Origin: MGBC163016 sp964462135
GTDB taxonomy: Bacteria > Actinomycetota > Coriobacteriia > Coriobacteriales > Eggerthellaceae
Reading direction: 5' to 3'
NCBI GenBank assembly: GCA_964462135.1
Contig: CAYWWK010000032.1
Location: 1-21,802, forward strand
DNA: 21,802 nucleotides
The notes under the pieces are model-generated. The model saw only the letters and a list, made by a program, of their open reading frames with translations, had not been told where the DNA came from and ran no database searches. This document shows positions 1 to 7,053 of this stretch, piece by piece (within the stretch, counting starts at the first letter, position 1; each line of letters opens with the position of its first letter). Position numbers and translations under genes: made by a program.

Positions 1-1743
1 GGCATGGATGCCCGACAGGATGATGCGGTCAGTGCCCGTGCCATCATCCAACGTGAACTGCAGAAGCTTCTTCGACTTCGGCACCGCGATGCATTCCTTC
101 ACCTTCACAGCGCGGAAATCGGACTTGCTGAAGGTGTCGAAATCAACCTCGTCTTCAAAGAGGGGTTCGATGACCACATCGGAGAAGTCAAGGGGAAGCC
201 CATCTGCATCTGTTGAGGCTGCAGCAGCTGTGGGTGCCTTCGCCTCTGACGAAGCCTCATCGCGCATGTGCGGGAACAGCAGCACATCGCGGATGGTAGG
301 CGCATCGGTAAGCAGCATCACGAGGCGATCGATGCCTATCCCAACACCTCCTGCCGGCGGCATGCCGTATTCCAGCGCGCGAATGTAGTCAGCATCGAAA
401 CCCATGGCCTCGTCATCGCCCATATCCTTCGCCTTGACCTGGGCCATGAAGCGCTCCGCCTGGTCAACCGGATCATTCAGTTCCGTGAAGGCATTCGCAT
501 ACTCATGGCCGCAGATGAACAGCTCGAAGCGCTGTGTGAGTTCCGGATTGTCAGGATGCTTCTTCGCAAGCGGACTGATCTCAAGGGGATGATCGATGAC
601 GAAGGTGGGCTGAATGAGCTTCTCCTCAGCTACCGCCTCGAAGATCTCGGAGATCAGCTTGCCCTTGCCCCATGCATCCTCGGCTTTGCCACCATTGCGC
701 TCCAGAATGCTCACGAGCTCTTCGCGCGTGCGGTCGAACGAGACCTCCTCGCCCGCTCCCTCACTGGCAAGCTGGATCATGGAAGCCACGCGCCAATCCC
801 CCGACAGATCAAGCTGCTGCCCTTGATACTCGATCTGCAACGTGCCGCAGGCAGCCTGGGCGGCTGCTTGGATGCATCCCTGCGTGAGGCGGATCATGGA
901 ATTCAAGTCCCCGAACGCCTCATAGGCTTCCATCGTGGTGAACTCGGGATTGTGGTAAGGGTCCATGCCCTCGTTGCGGAAGATGCGACCCATCTCGAAC
1001 ACCTTCGGAAAACCTCCCACAATCAGGCGCTTGAGCGGTAGCTCGGTGGCGATGCGCAGATAGTAATCCCTGTTCAGGGCATTGAAGTGGGTGATGAATG
1101 GCTTCGCGTTCGCGCCGCCGATGATGGGATTCAGAAACGGCGTTTCCACCTCGTAGTAGCCTTCGTCTTCCATGAAGCGCCGAATGGCGGAGATGATCTT
1201 GAACCGCTTCTGGAACGTCTCACGCACTTCTGGATTCATGACCAGATCCACATAGCGCTGGCGATAGCGTGTCTCCTTGTCCTGTAGGCCATGGAACTTC
1301 TCCGGCAGCGGACGTAAGCTCTTCGACATCAGCTCGAACGAGGAAACCGCCACCGAAAGCTGGCCACGCCGAGTGCGCATCATGGTGCCCGCCACAGCGA
1401 TCCAATCACCCACGTCCAAGTCCTTCAGCTCGTCGAAGGCCTCTTCTCCCAGCGCATTGATACGGCAGAACAGCTGGATGGTGCTGGTGTGGTCCATGAG
1501 CTCAAGGAATGCCACCTTGCCCTGGACACGCTTGGCCATCACGCGTCCGGCAAGGGTCACTTCATCCTGGGTGTCCTGGCCATCTTCCAACGTACCATAC
1601 TTCTCATCCAGCTGCGCCACAGTATGGGAGCTTTCGAAGGCATGTCCATACGGGTCGCGCCCCGCATCGATGAGCGCTTGGCGCTTCGCCCGACGCACCT
1701 CGATGGGGTCGTCCTCTATCGCTTGAATCGTTTCCTCAGTCAT
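1..1743 (-). CDS. lysS: Lysyl-tRNA synthetase (class II) with C-terminal tRNA-binding domain, 3' end cut by window
   Basis: Charges tRNA-Lys with lysine in the cytoplasm. The 581 residues visible show an N-terminal OB-fold anticodon-binding domain (about 64-140) and the class II catalytic core. Motif 1 lies near 190-206 (EVETPFLNP), motif 2 at 252-270 (GRIFRNEGMDPYHNPEFT) and motif 3 at 466-478 (GVGIGIDRLVMLL). A normal bacterial LysRS ends soon after FPHMR (near 490-494). Here an Ala-rich acidic linker (about 495-530) leads into a second domain beginning DFDTFSKSDFRAVKV and continuing through KSKKLLQF to IILSGI, which matches the EMAPII/Trbp111/MetRS-C tRNA-binding fold. The window ends inside that domain, so the stop is not seen. 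The ATG at 1743 has AAGGG six bases upstream. It overlaps the end of the upstream membrane-protein gene by 8 bp, implying translational coupling. The LysRS call is certain; the appended domain is very likely. Confidence 0.97.
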   Translation of the reverse strand, partial: MTEETIQAIEDDPIEVRRAKRQALIDAGRDPYGHAFESSHTVAQLDEKYGTLEDGQDTQDEVTLAGRVMAKRVQGKVAFLELMDHTSTIQLFCRINALGEEAFDELKDLDVGDWIAVAGTMMRTRRGQLSVAVSSFELMSKSLRPLPEKFHGLQDKETRYRQRYVDLVMNPEVRETFQKRFKIISAIRRFMEDEGYYEVETPFLNPIIGGANAKPFITHFNALNRDYYLRIATELPLKRLIVGGFPKVFEMGRIFRNEGMDPYHNPEFTTMEAYEAFGDLNSMIRLTQGCIQAAAQAACGTLQIEYQGQQLDLSGDWRVASMIQLASEGAGEEVSFDRTREELVSILERNGGKAEDAWGKGKLISEIFEAVAEEKLIQPTFVIDHPLEISPLAKKHPDNPELTQRFELFICGHEYANAFTELNDPVDQAERFMAQVKAKDMGDDEAMGFDADYIRALEYGMPPAGGVGIGIDRLVMLLTDAPTIRDVLLFPHMRDEASSEAKAPTAAAASTDADGLPLDFSDVVIEPLFEDEVDFDTFSKSDFRAVKVKECIAVPKSKKLLQFTLDDGTGTDRIILSGIHA

Positions 1744-2881
1744 GTTCAGCCCTTCTCGTCCGCTTCTCAACGATGTTCCGAATGTTCTTGATGATCATGA
1801 AGATGAGCAACAGCGCCCCGATGTATCCGTTGAGCACGTAGATCACGTTCACCAGCATGCGATAGGGGAAGAACAGCCCGATGATGAGCCCAGCCACCCC
1901 CAGTCCCACCGCAAGCAGACGGAATCGCGTCGTGCCTTCCTTGGCGAAGCGTGCAACCGGGTTGTACAGCAACGGAACCGCTGTCGCGCAGATGCCGATG
2001 AAGACGACGATGGCATAGACGAACGAGAGCGGCGACCAGATCTTCTCCGCCAGGATCAGGTTAGGGATGGGAGCGTTCCACACGAACAGCCCGTCTTCAC
2101 CGGTATTGATGTTCGCCACCTGAGCCAGATAGATGATGGCGATGGCAGCGCAGATGACCAGCGTGGCGATGATGATGCCCGCGTCCAGGCTTCGCCGCTC
2201 ATTCTTCGCACCCAGAAGCGTCATGAAGCTGGCGAACCACAGCAGCACGAAACCAGCATAGGACAGACCCGATATGAGCCAGTTGTCCCCCGCCTTCACG
2301 ATGCCTTCTCCCGCCTGGGCTCCCACAAGAGTACCGTCAGCGATGGCAGCCAAGCCCTCTGAGAGGTGCGGCCAGTCCATCACCAGCACGATGGCTCCCA
2401 CCGCGATGAAGAACGCTATCTTGATGGGGCCGATGACACCGATGATGTCAACCAGTTTGTTCAGACCTAGGCTCACGATGAGCACGACGATGGCCGTGAG
2501 CAGTACGCCACCAATCCATTCCGGAATACCGAAACCCTGCGCAAGCGTGGAAGACGCGCCACCCACCATGACGAAGAAGGACATGTAGCAGAAGATGGTT
2601 GAATAGTAGTCGAAGAAGGTGCCCAGGTACTTTCCGCAATAATAGCGATAGACGTCGTTGCCCACCTCATACTTCTCCCGATTGCCCACGCGGGCGAAGT
2701 TGAAGTTGTAATACATGAAGATCACCGCGAACACCGCGATGACCAGAAACCCGCCGAGCCCATAGGCGGAGAAGTACTGCACGAGCTCTTGGCCTGTGGC
2801 GAACCCAGAGCCTATGACCAGCGCGATGATGGCGCCGGCCAATATGAAAGCTCTCTTCAGGCTGAAGCCGCCACTTCCCAT
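1736..2881 (-). CDS. YkvI-family integral membrane protein (APC-type fold)
   Basis: A 381-residue, very hydrophobic protein with roughly ten or eleven predicted membrane helices and a basic, Arg/Lys-rich C-terminus (EKRTRRAEHD). The N-terminus (LKRAFILAGAIIALVIGSGF followed by ATGQE) carries the glycine-rich GSGFATGQE element of the first helix. That element is seen in Bacillus YkvI and related members of the amino acid-polyamine-organocation superfamily. The substrate is unknown; an inward amino-acid-like or ion-coupled transporter is an inference from the fold only. The ATG at 2881 has AAGGG six bases upstream, and this Shine-Dalgarno overlaps the greA stop. The gene's own stop overlaps the lysS start by 8 bp. 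It is therefore the middle gene of greA-ykvI-lysS. The placement could reflect simple co-transcription rather than a shared pathway. Confidence 0.85.
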   Translation of the reverse strand: MGSGGFSLKRAFILAGAIIALVIGSGFATGQELVQYFSAYGLGGFLVIAVFAVIFMYYNFNFARVGNREKYEVGNDVYRYYCGKYLGTFFDYYSTIFCYMSFFVMVGGASSTLAQGFGIPEWIGGVLLTAIVVLIVSLGLNKLVDIIGVIGPIKIAFFIAVGAIVLVMDWPHLSEGLAAIADGTLVGAQAGEGIVKAGDNWLISGLSYAGFVLLWFASFMTLLGAKNERRSLDAGIIIATLVICAAIAIIYLAQVANINTGEDGLFVWNAPIPNLILAEKIWSPLSFVYAIVVFIGICATAVPLLYNPVARFAKEGTTRFRLLAVGLGVAGLIIGLFFPYRMLVNVIYVLNGYIGALLLIFMIIKNIRNIVEKRTRRAEHD

Positions 2882-2890
2882 GGACGACCC

Positions 2891-3361
2891 TTAGTGCTCG
2901 ATCTTGAGGATTTCAATCTCCGTCTCGCGGCCCGTTGGTCCGGTGACGATGAACTTGTCACCCTTCTTGTGACCCAGAAGCGCTGCTCCTACGGGAGACT
3001 CATTCGAAACCTTGCCGCCATGGGCATCGCTTTCGGCGGCACCGACGATGGTGAGCACCCGTTCCTTGCCGCCCATGTTCACGGTGACCGTGGCGCCGAT
3101 GTTCACCTTGGAAGAGCGCTTGGGCGTGTTCACGACCGTTGCCTCGGAGAGGATGCGGGTGATTTCAGCGATGCGCGCCTCCATCATTCCCTGCTCATTC
3201 TTCGCGTCATCGTATTCGGAGTTCTCGGATATGTCTCCGAACTCACGAGCCACCTTGATGCGCTCGCCGATCTCGGCCCGCTTCTCGGTTTCGAGATAGT
3301 GAAGCTCCTCTTCCAGCTTCTGTCGTCCTTCTGGAGTGAGAATGTAGTTGTTGTCAGCCAT
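2891..3361 (-). CDS. greA: Transcription elongation factor GreA
   Basis: GreA rescues backtracked RNA polymerase by stimulating cleavage of the transcript 3' end. The 156-residue protein matches the family length (about 158). It has an N-terminal antiparallel coiled coil, whose tip carries the conserved acidic GDISENSEYDDAKNEQ (Asp43 and Glu46 in this numbering), and a C-terminal FKBP-like domain ending in GDKFIVTGPTGRETEIEILK. Two adjacent ATGs occur (3364 and 3361). The second is chosen because AAAGGG lies five bases from it and only two from the first. An in-frame ATG further upstream (3394) would start inside a hairpin and has no ribosome-binding site. The stop lies 9 bp before the YkvI-family gene, whose Shine-Dalgarno overlaps the greA stop. 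Confidence 0.96.
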   Translation of the reverse strand: MADNNYILTPEGRQKLEEELHYLETEKRAEIGERIKVAREFGDISENSEYDDAKNEQGMMEARIAEITRILSEATVVNTPKRSSKVNIGATVTVNMGGKERVLTIVGAAESDAHGGKVSNESPVGAALLGHKKGDKFIVTGPTGRETEIEILKIEH

Positions 3362-3381
3362 CATTTCCCTTTCAAGATGAA

Positions 3382-3407
3382 GCACGCTTTGCATGATGCA
3401 AGCGTGC
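3382..3407. other. Hairpin between tatA and greA
   Basis: An inverted repeat GCACGCTTTGCA / TGCAAGCGTGC, with a three-base loop and one bulged base, sits in the roughly 96-bp gap between tatA and greA. Neither side is followed by a clear T-run, so it is a poor intrinsic terminator. It could be an mRNA-stability or attenuation element, since it lies just upstream of the greA ribosome-binding site on the minus strand. Confidence 0.45.
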
Positions 3408-3457
3408 CTCTGGTTTCCTCATATGTGCGCGGCGGCGCTTCGTCGGCCGCCCGAAGG

Positions 3458-3751
3458 TCAGTCGGCCTTCTTCACCACTACCTTCTTGACCGTCTTCTTG
3501 GGCGTTGCCTCTTCCGATGCCTTGGCTTCGGCCGCCTTGGCGGGTGTTTCTTCGACAACCTCCTCGATGACCTCTTCCTCATCCGAAGCGTCTTCGGCTT
3601 CCTTCTTGCCGGCACCCATGCCATCACGCAGGCCTTTTACCGTCTTCCCCAATGCGTTGCCGAGTTTTGGAAGGTTCTTCGGCCCGAATATGAGCAGCAC
3701 GACAACCAAGATGATCAAGAGCTCGGGAACGCCCAGTCCGAGAATCTTCAT
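3458..3751 (-). CDS. tatA: Sec-independent protein translocase TatA/TatE family subunit
   Basis: TatA forms the membrane-spanning, pore-forming part of the twin-arginine translocase that exports folded proteins. The 97-residue protein begins MKILGLGVPELLIILVVVLL. This single N-terminal helix is followed by the hinge FGPKNLPKLG and an amphipathic helix (NALGKTVKGLRDGM), which is the diagnostic TatA layout. The C-terminal tail is low-complexity: an acidic stretch (DEEEVIEEVVEE) followed by a Lys-rich end. The ATG at 3751 is preferred because a perfect GGAGG sits five bases upstream. An in-frame ATG at 3763 would add four residues with a weaker site. No tatC or tatB is present here. It is co-directional with greA about 96 bp downstream, so it may head a tatA-greA-ykvI-lysS transcript. 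Confidence 0.93.
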   Translation of the reverse strand: MKILGLGVPELLIILVVVLLIFGPKNLPKLGNALGKTVKGLRDGMGAGKKEAEDASDEEEVIEEVVEETPAKAAEAKASEEATPKKTVKKVVVKKAD

Positions 3752-3789
3752 GAATGCCTCCATATGCCTTAGATTTCAGTGCGGCAAAG

Positions 3790-3798
3790 GTTATCACA
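3790..3798 (-). promoter_or_regulatory. Possible extended -10 promoter for tatA
   Basis: Read on the minus strand, TGTGATAAC gives a TGn extension plus a GATAAC -10-like hexamer, about 40 bases before the tatA start and just after the hydrolase stop. No good -35 is visible at 16-18 bp. This is pattern-based only. Confidence 0.3.
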
Positions 3799-3826
3799 AA
3801 CAGGCAGGTCCTGCGACCGCAAATGG

Positions 3827-4705
3827 CTAAGAGGAGGCCAGTTCCTTCTCACATACACAAGACCAACGCACACCCGTGCTGCGCGCATGCTCGCATCCGA
3901 TGCAACTCTCCCGTGTGCATGAGTCATCAGAGGCAAGGTCATCTGGAAAGACGCTTCTGTCAAATGGAGAGTCCACCATGGCTGCAATGGCAAGCGCAGC
4001 CAGCTGCTGCATGCCCTTGCGGGTGGGATGCGTGCCGTCAGATGCCTCATAGTCCATGCCGAAAGCGGCGATGTCAGCCACCTTGCAGCCATTCGCCTGG
4101 GCGACGCAGCGTATGACCTTGTTGTATTCCCTGACATCCACGCCACGCAACCGATAGCAGAACGTCGACCGCTGCTGTCCGGCAACCCTTCCAGGTACCA
4201 GCGTGAAGCACCACACCTCGGCCTGGGGGGCCTGTGCCTTGATGTTCTCAAGCATCCTGTCATAGGCTTGAGCGAACTCCTGCAATGCCCCAGCCGAGGC
4301 ATGCTCAGGGTTGAAACCCCCAAGGGGTGCACCTACTTCGGCCGGGGCAGCTTCAGAACCGCCTTTCGCCTGATGCTCCGCTCCACCCCATCCATAGTCG
4401 TTGATGCCGATGAAGACGAGCACAGTATCGGGTGCATCTCCCTGAGGCGAAATGACCTGCTGCGCACGACCTTCTGAGCATCCTGCCGGAAACCCTGCGC
4501 CCGCAACCATCGAACCTGAAAACGAGCCGTTGGCGCACAGGTGGCCTCCCAAGGCCTCGATGGTCTGCATCCACCACGTCTCACTCGGATCAGTCACTCC
4601 CGTGCCATTGGGATCCTCCGCGCTGTAATAGCAGCGATTCGCAGGGGGCGTCAATCCCTCGAAGGTTGATATGGAGTCGCCGAACACGGAAATGTGCTTC
4701 GCCAT
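3827..4705 (-). CDS. SGNH/GDSL-type hydrolase with Cys-rich C-terminal tail
   Basis: A 292-residue predicted esterase or lipase-like hydrolase. All SGNH blocks are visible. Block I is SVFGDSIS with nucleophile Ser11. The block II glycine is in NGSFSG near residue 60. Block III is FIGIND with Asn102, and block V is DGTHP with Asp223 and His226. No signal peptide or membrane helix is seen, so it is probably cytoplasmic. After the hydrolase domain, residues 263-285 carry five cysteines spaced C-x4-C-x2-C-x11-C-x-C, which resembles a small metal-binding knob and is unusual for the family. Two adjacent ATGs (4708, 4705) follow AAGGA. The second gives seven-base spacing and is used here, but the first is possible. 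It is divergent from thrC and ends just upstream of tatA. The substrate is unknown. Confidence 0.85.
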   Translation of the reverse strand: MAKHISVFGDSISTFEGLTPPANRCYYSAEDPNGTGVTDPSETWWMQTIEALGGHLCANGSFSGSMVAGAGFPAGCSEGRAQQVISPQGDAPDTVLVFIGINDYGWGGAEHQAKGGSEAAPAEVGAPLGGFNPEHASAGALQEFAQAYDRMLENIKAQAPQAEVWCFTLVPGRVAGQQRSTFCYRLRGVDVREYNKVIRCVAQANGCKVADIAAFGMDYEASDGTHPTRKGMQQLAALAIAAMVDSPFDRSVFPDDLASDDSCTRESCIGCEHARSTGVRWSCVCEKELASS

Positions 4706-4762
4706 CATGGATTCCTTGTTGATTGCCTTGGCTGTCATGGCCTTTTCCGGCCTTCCCTCCTG

Positions 4763-4768
4763 TATACT
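4763..4768 (+). promoter_or_regulatory. Candidate -10 element for thrC
   Basis: TATACT lies about 37 bases before the thrC TTG start, in the gap between the divergent hydrolase gene and thrC. Bases 4762-4767 (GTATAC) are self-complementary, so a minus-strand promoter could use the same site. No convincing -35 hexamer is seen at 17 bp. Confidence 0.35.
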
Positions 4769-4794
4769 CTACCGTATCTTTCCCAAGAGACAAC

Positions 4795-4807
4795 GAGGTC
4801 AGTTTTG
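4795..4807 (+). promoter_or_regulatory. Shine-Dalgarno and TTG start that fix thrC
   Basis: GAGG at 4795-4798 is followed by six bases and a TTG at 4805. No ATG or GTG occurs near this point in frame, and the next in-frame ATGs lie well inside the conserved protein. This is the deciding evidence for a non-ATG start. Confidence 0.7.
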
Positions 4808-6379
4808 AGCAACTTGCTTGATCGCGCATCTCATCCAGGTGCCAATCACTATGTGGATACCCGAGGCGCTCACGAGAAGCCCATACCGTTCACAGAGGCC
4901 GTTATCGAAGGGTTGGCTCCCGGAGGAGGCCTGTTCGTACCCGAAGCTGTTCCCTCGCTGACCCTTGATGAGATCATCGCGCTCGCCGATCTGCCCTATT
5001 CCGAACGGGCGGCACGGGTCTACCAGGCCTTCAACATCGATCTTCCTGATGAGCAGATCGAATCGTTGATGCAGCAGTCTTACGGAGCCAACTTCGACAC
5101 CCCGGAAATCTGCCCCATCACTCCTTTGGCTGACGGCATCCACATGCTTGAGCTTTGGCATGGTCCCACCAGCGCGTTCAAGGACATGGCGCTCCAATGC
5201 CTGCCGAACTTCTTCGGTGCAAGCGCCGCTTCGCTCAGGGCGAAAGGTGCCCTTGATACGGACTTCTGCATTCTCGTGGCCACCTCCGGTGATACGGGGA
5301 AGGCAGCCTTGGAAGGGTTCAAGGGCGTTGACGGCGTGTGCGTGGGAGTCCTGTACCCCCATGGCGGCGTGAGCGATATCCAACGCAAGCAGATGGTCAC
5401 CACCACGGGCAGCAATGTGTGCGTGTGGGCCATGCAGGGCAATTTCGATGACTGCCAGACTGCCGTGAAGCATGTCTTCGCCGATGAGGCCTTCGCCGCA
5501 AAGCTGCGCAAGCGCGGATATGCGCTCTCCAGTGCGAACTCCATCAACTGGGGGCGGCTGCTGCCACAGGTGGTGTATTACATCTCTGCGTATGCCGAGA
5601 TGGTCAAAGTCGGGTCCATCGCCGCCGGCAGCCTCATCGATGTATGCGTGCCCACCGGGAACTTCGGGAACATCCTGGCCGCTTGGTATGCGAAGCAGAT
5701 GGGCACTCCCATCGATCGCCTCATGTGCGCCAGCAACGAGAACCGCGTTCTCACTGATTTCATCAACACCGGCACCTATGACATCTCATCCCGCGAATTC
5801 GTTCTCACCCCTTCTCCGTCCATGGACATCCTCGTGTCCTCCAACCTCGAACGCCAGCTCTTCGAACTGACGGGGCGCAATGGCAACGCCATTCGCTCTT
5901 GGATGGCCGATCTCAATGAGAAGCGCGCATTCAGGGTTGACAAGGACACGTTCGCGAGGCTTCGGGAGACGTTCTTGGCTGATTCGGTCACGAACAGCGA
6001 ATGCCTTGCAGCCATCAAGGAGGTTTTTGAAGGGCAGGGCTATCTCATGGATCCCCATACGGCGGTGGCATATCTGGCCGCCAGCAATCTCAAGAGAGGG
6101 AACCCTGTGCTCGTTGCCAGCACGGCACATTGGGCGAAATTCGGCAACAATGTCTATCGAGCGCTTCATTCCATCGCTCCCGAGCAACCACTTCCCGAAG
6201 CCGTTGCCTCTCTCACCGGTTGCCAGCTCAATCAACTCATCGCCGATGAGACCGGCAAGCATGACATCCCCGCAGGCCTGGCGAACCTAGACACGGCGCC
6301 AGCACGATTCACCGAAGTGATCGAGGCGGGAGAGCATCCCGTTGAGATGGCCGTCGTATCATTTGTCGATACGCAGTAG
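4805..6379 (+). CDS. thrC: Threonine synthase
   Basis: Converts O-phospho-L-homoserine to threonine using pyridoxal phosphate, the last step of threonine biosynthesis in the cytosol. The 524-residue protein carries the PLP-lysine motif HGPTSAFKDMALQ (Lys126), the phosphate-binding TSGDTGKAAL near 161-169, SSANSINWGRLLPQ and PTGNFGN, all typical of the long bacterial/fungal type of threonine synthase. The TTG start at 4805 is chosen for its GAGG site. The open frame extends to an ATG at 4694, but that would run across the hydrolase start and adds a non-conserved 37 residues. The gene is followed 14 bp later by the winged-helix gene, probably in one transcript. No other threonine-pathway gene is in the window. 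Confidence 0.96.
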   Translation: MSNLLDRASHPGANHYVDTRGAHEKPIPFTEAVIEGLAPGGGLFVPEAVPSLTLDEIIALADLPYSERAARVYQAFNIDLPDEQIESLMQQSYGANFDTPEICPITPLADGIHMLELWHGPTSAFKDMALQCLPNFFGASAASLRAKGALDTDFCILVATSGDTGKAALEGFKGVDGVCVGVLYPHGGVSDIQRKQMVTTTGSNVCVWAMQGNFDDCQTAVKHVFADEAFAAKLRKRGYALSSANSINWGRLLPQVVYYISAYAEMVKVGSIAAGSLIDVCVPTGNFGNILAAWYAKQMGTPIDRLMCASNENRVLTDFINTGTYDISSREFVLTPSPSMDILVSSNLERQLFELTGRNGNAIRSWMADLNEKRAFRVDKDTFARLRETFLADSVTNSECLAAIKEVFEGQGYLMDPHTAVAYLAASNLKRGNPVLVASTAHWAKFGNNVYRALHSIAPEQPLPEAVASLTGCQLNQLIADETGKHDIPAGLANLDTAPARFTEVIEAGEHPVEMAVVSFVDTQ

Positions 6380-6393
6380 ATCAAGGAGGCATC

Positions 6394-6738
6394 ATGAAGA
6401 GCCTGAACAAGCTTGAGGCTGACGTCAGAATCTCGATCTCAAACCCGAAGTCCACAAGCAATTCCGTCTTTGGTCCCGGCATTGCCGCCCTCTGCCAGGG
6501 TGTTCGCGACCTCGGCTCCTTGAATGCGGCTGCCAAATCCATGGGAATGGCCTACAGCAAGGCATGGCGCATCATCAAAGAGACTGAGGATTCCTTGGGA
6601 ACGCCCTTGCTGATCCGCAATGGCGCCCACGGAAGCGAGCTCACCGATGAAGGGTCACAGCTGCTTGATATCTATACCTCTATCCAGCAGAAACTCTCCA
6701 AGGAAGCCATGAAGCTCTACCAGAAGCTGCTCAAGTAG
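6394..6738 (+). CDS. ModE N-terminal-type winged helix-turn-helix DNA-binding protein
   Basis: A 114-residue protein made almost only of a LysR/ModE-like winged helix. The helix-turn-helix LNAAAKSMGMAYSKAWRIIK (about 43-62) is followed by the wing LLIRNGAHGSELTDEGSQLL. It resembles the DNA-binding half of the molybdate regulator ModE but lacks the C-terminal molybdate-binding (TOBE/MOP) domains. It is therefore either a stand-alone regulator or responds to something else. The C-terminal helix (about 94-114) could mediate dimerisation. The start has a strong AAGGAGG seven bases upstream. It lies 14 bp after thrC, so it is likely co-transcribed and may regulate thrC or a molybdoenzyme gene elsewhere. 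Its last 84 bases overlap the convergent small Cys-rich gene. Confidence 0.85.
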   Translation: MKSLNKLEADVRISISNPKSTSNSVFGPGIAALCQGVRDLGSLNAAAKSMGMAYSKAWRIIKETEDSLGTPLLIRNGAHGSELTDEGSQLLDIYTSIQQKLSKEAMKLYQKLLK

Positions 6739-7053
6739 ATCATCCCCCTTCCTGGCCCTCTCCGCTGTTCGATGCTCCGCGGCCCCACCATGCCCATAGA
6801 GAAAGCGTGACCGCGTCTCTCGCTCTGATGTGACGCACGTGGAGGTATTCTGCGGCAACGCATCATGCGCGACTGATGGCGTTTCAGAGCGCGTGGCCTC
6901 CTGTTCCAGTTCTGGCTTGCTCCCGAACAGATACATGCAGTTGTAGCAGGTATCCATATCCGAGAAGACGCGCGCATTGCAGATCGGGCAAAGCTTGGTG
7001 CCTGCTTCAATGGGCGCTGCGGCATCTGCAGCAAGAAGCACCGTCTCATTCAT
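6655..7053 (-). CDS. Small zinc-ribbon-like protein of unknown function
   Basis: Not assigned to a named family. The 132-residue protein has two CxxC pairs (Cys22, Cys25, Cys36, Cys39) in KLCPICNARVFSDMDTCYNC, a spacing consistent with a single zinc ribbon near the N-terminus. The rest is polar and poorly structured up to a C-terminal helix-like segment (DDLLEQLLVELHGFLGEF). The start overlaps the end of the DUF192 gene by 8 bp and has GGGAG six bases upstream, so it is coupled to that gene. The last 84 bases run antisense through the end of the winged-helix gene. The C-terminal part may thus be a read-through of opposite-strand coding sequence rather than conserved protein. The N-terminal half is more secure than the tail. 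Confidence 0.65.
   Translation of the reverse strand: MNETVLLAADAAAPIEAGTKLCPICNARVFSDMDTCYNCMYLFGSKPELEQEATRSETPSVAHDALPQNTSTCVTSERETRSRFLYGHGGAAEHRTAERARKGDDLLEQLLVELHGFLGEFLLDRGIDIKQL

Noticed and set aside
268..1041. 257-residue plus-strand open frame
   Set aside because: It lies wholly antisense to lysS, which has strong family motifs. It is a codon-bias shadow.
4694..4804. 37-residue N-terminal extension of the thrC reading frame from an ATG
   Set aside because: It would begin inside the divergent hydrolase gene, has no Shine-Dalgarno and shows no threonine synthase similarity. The TTG at 4805 has GAGG at six bases.
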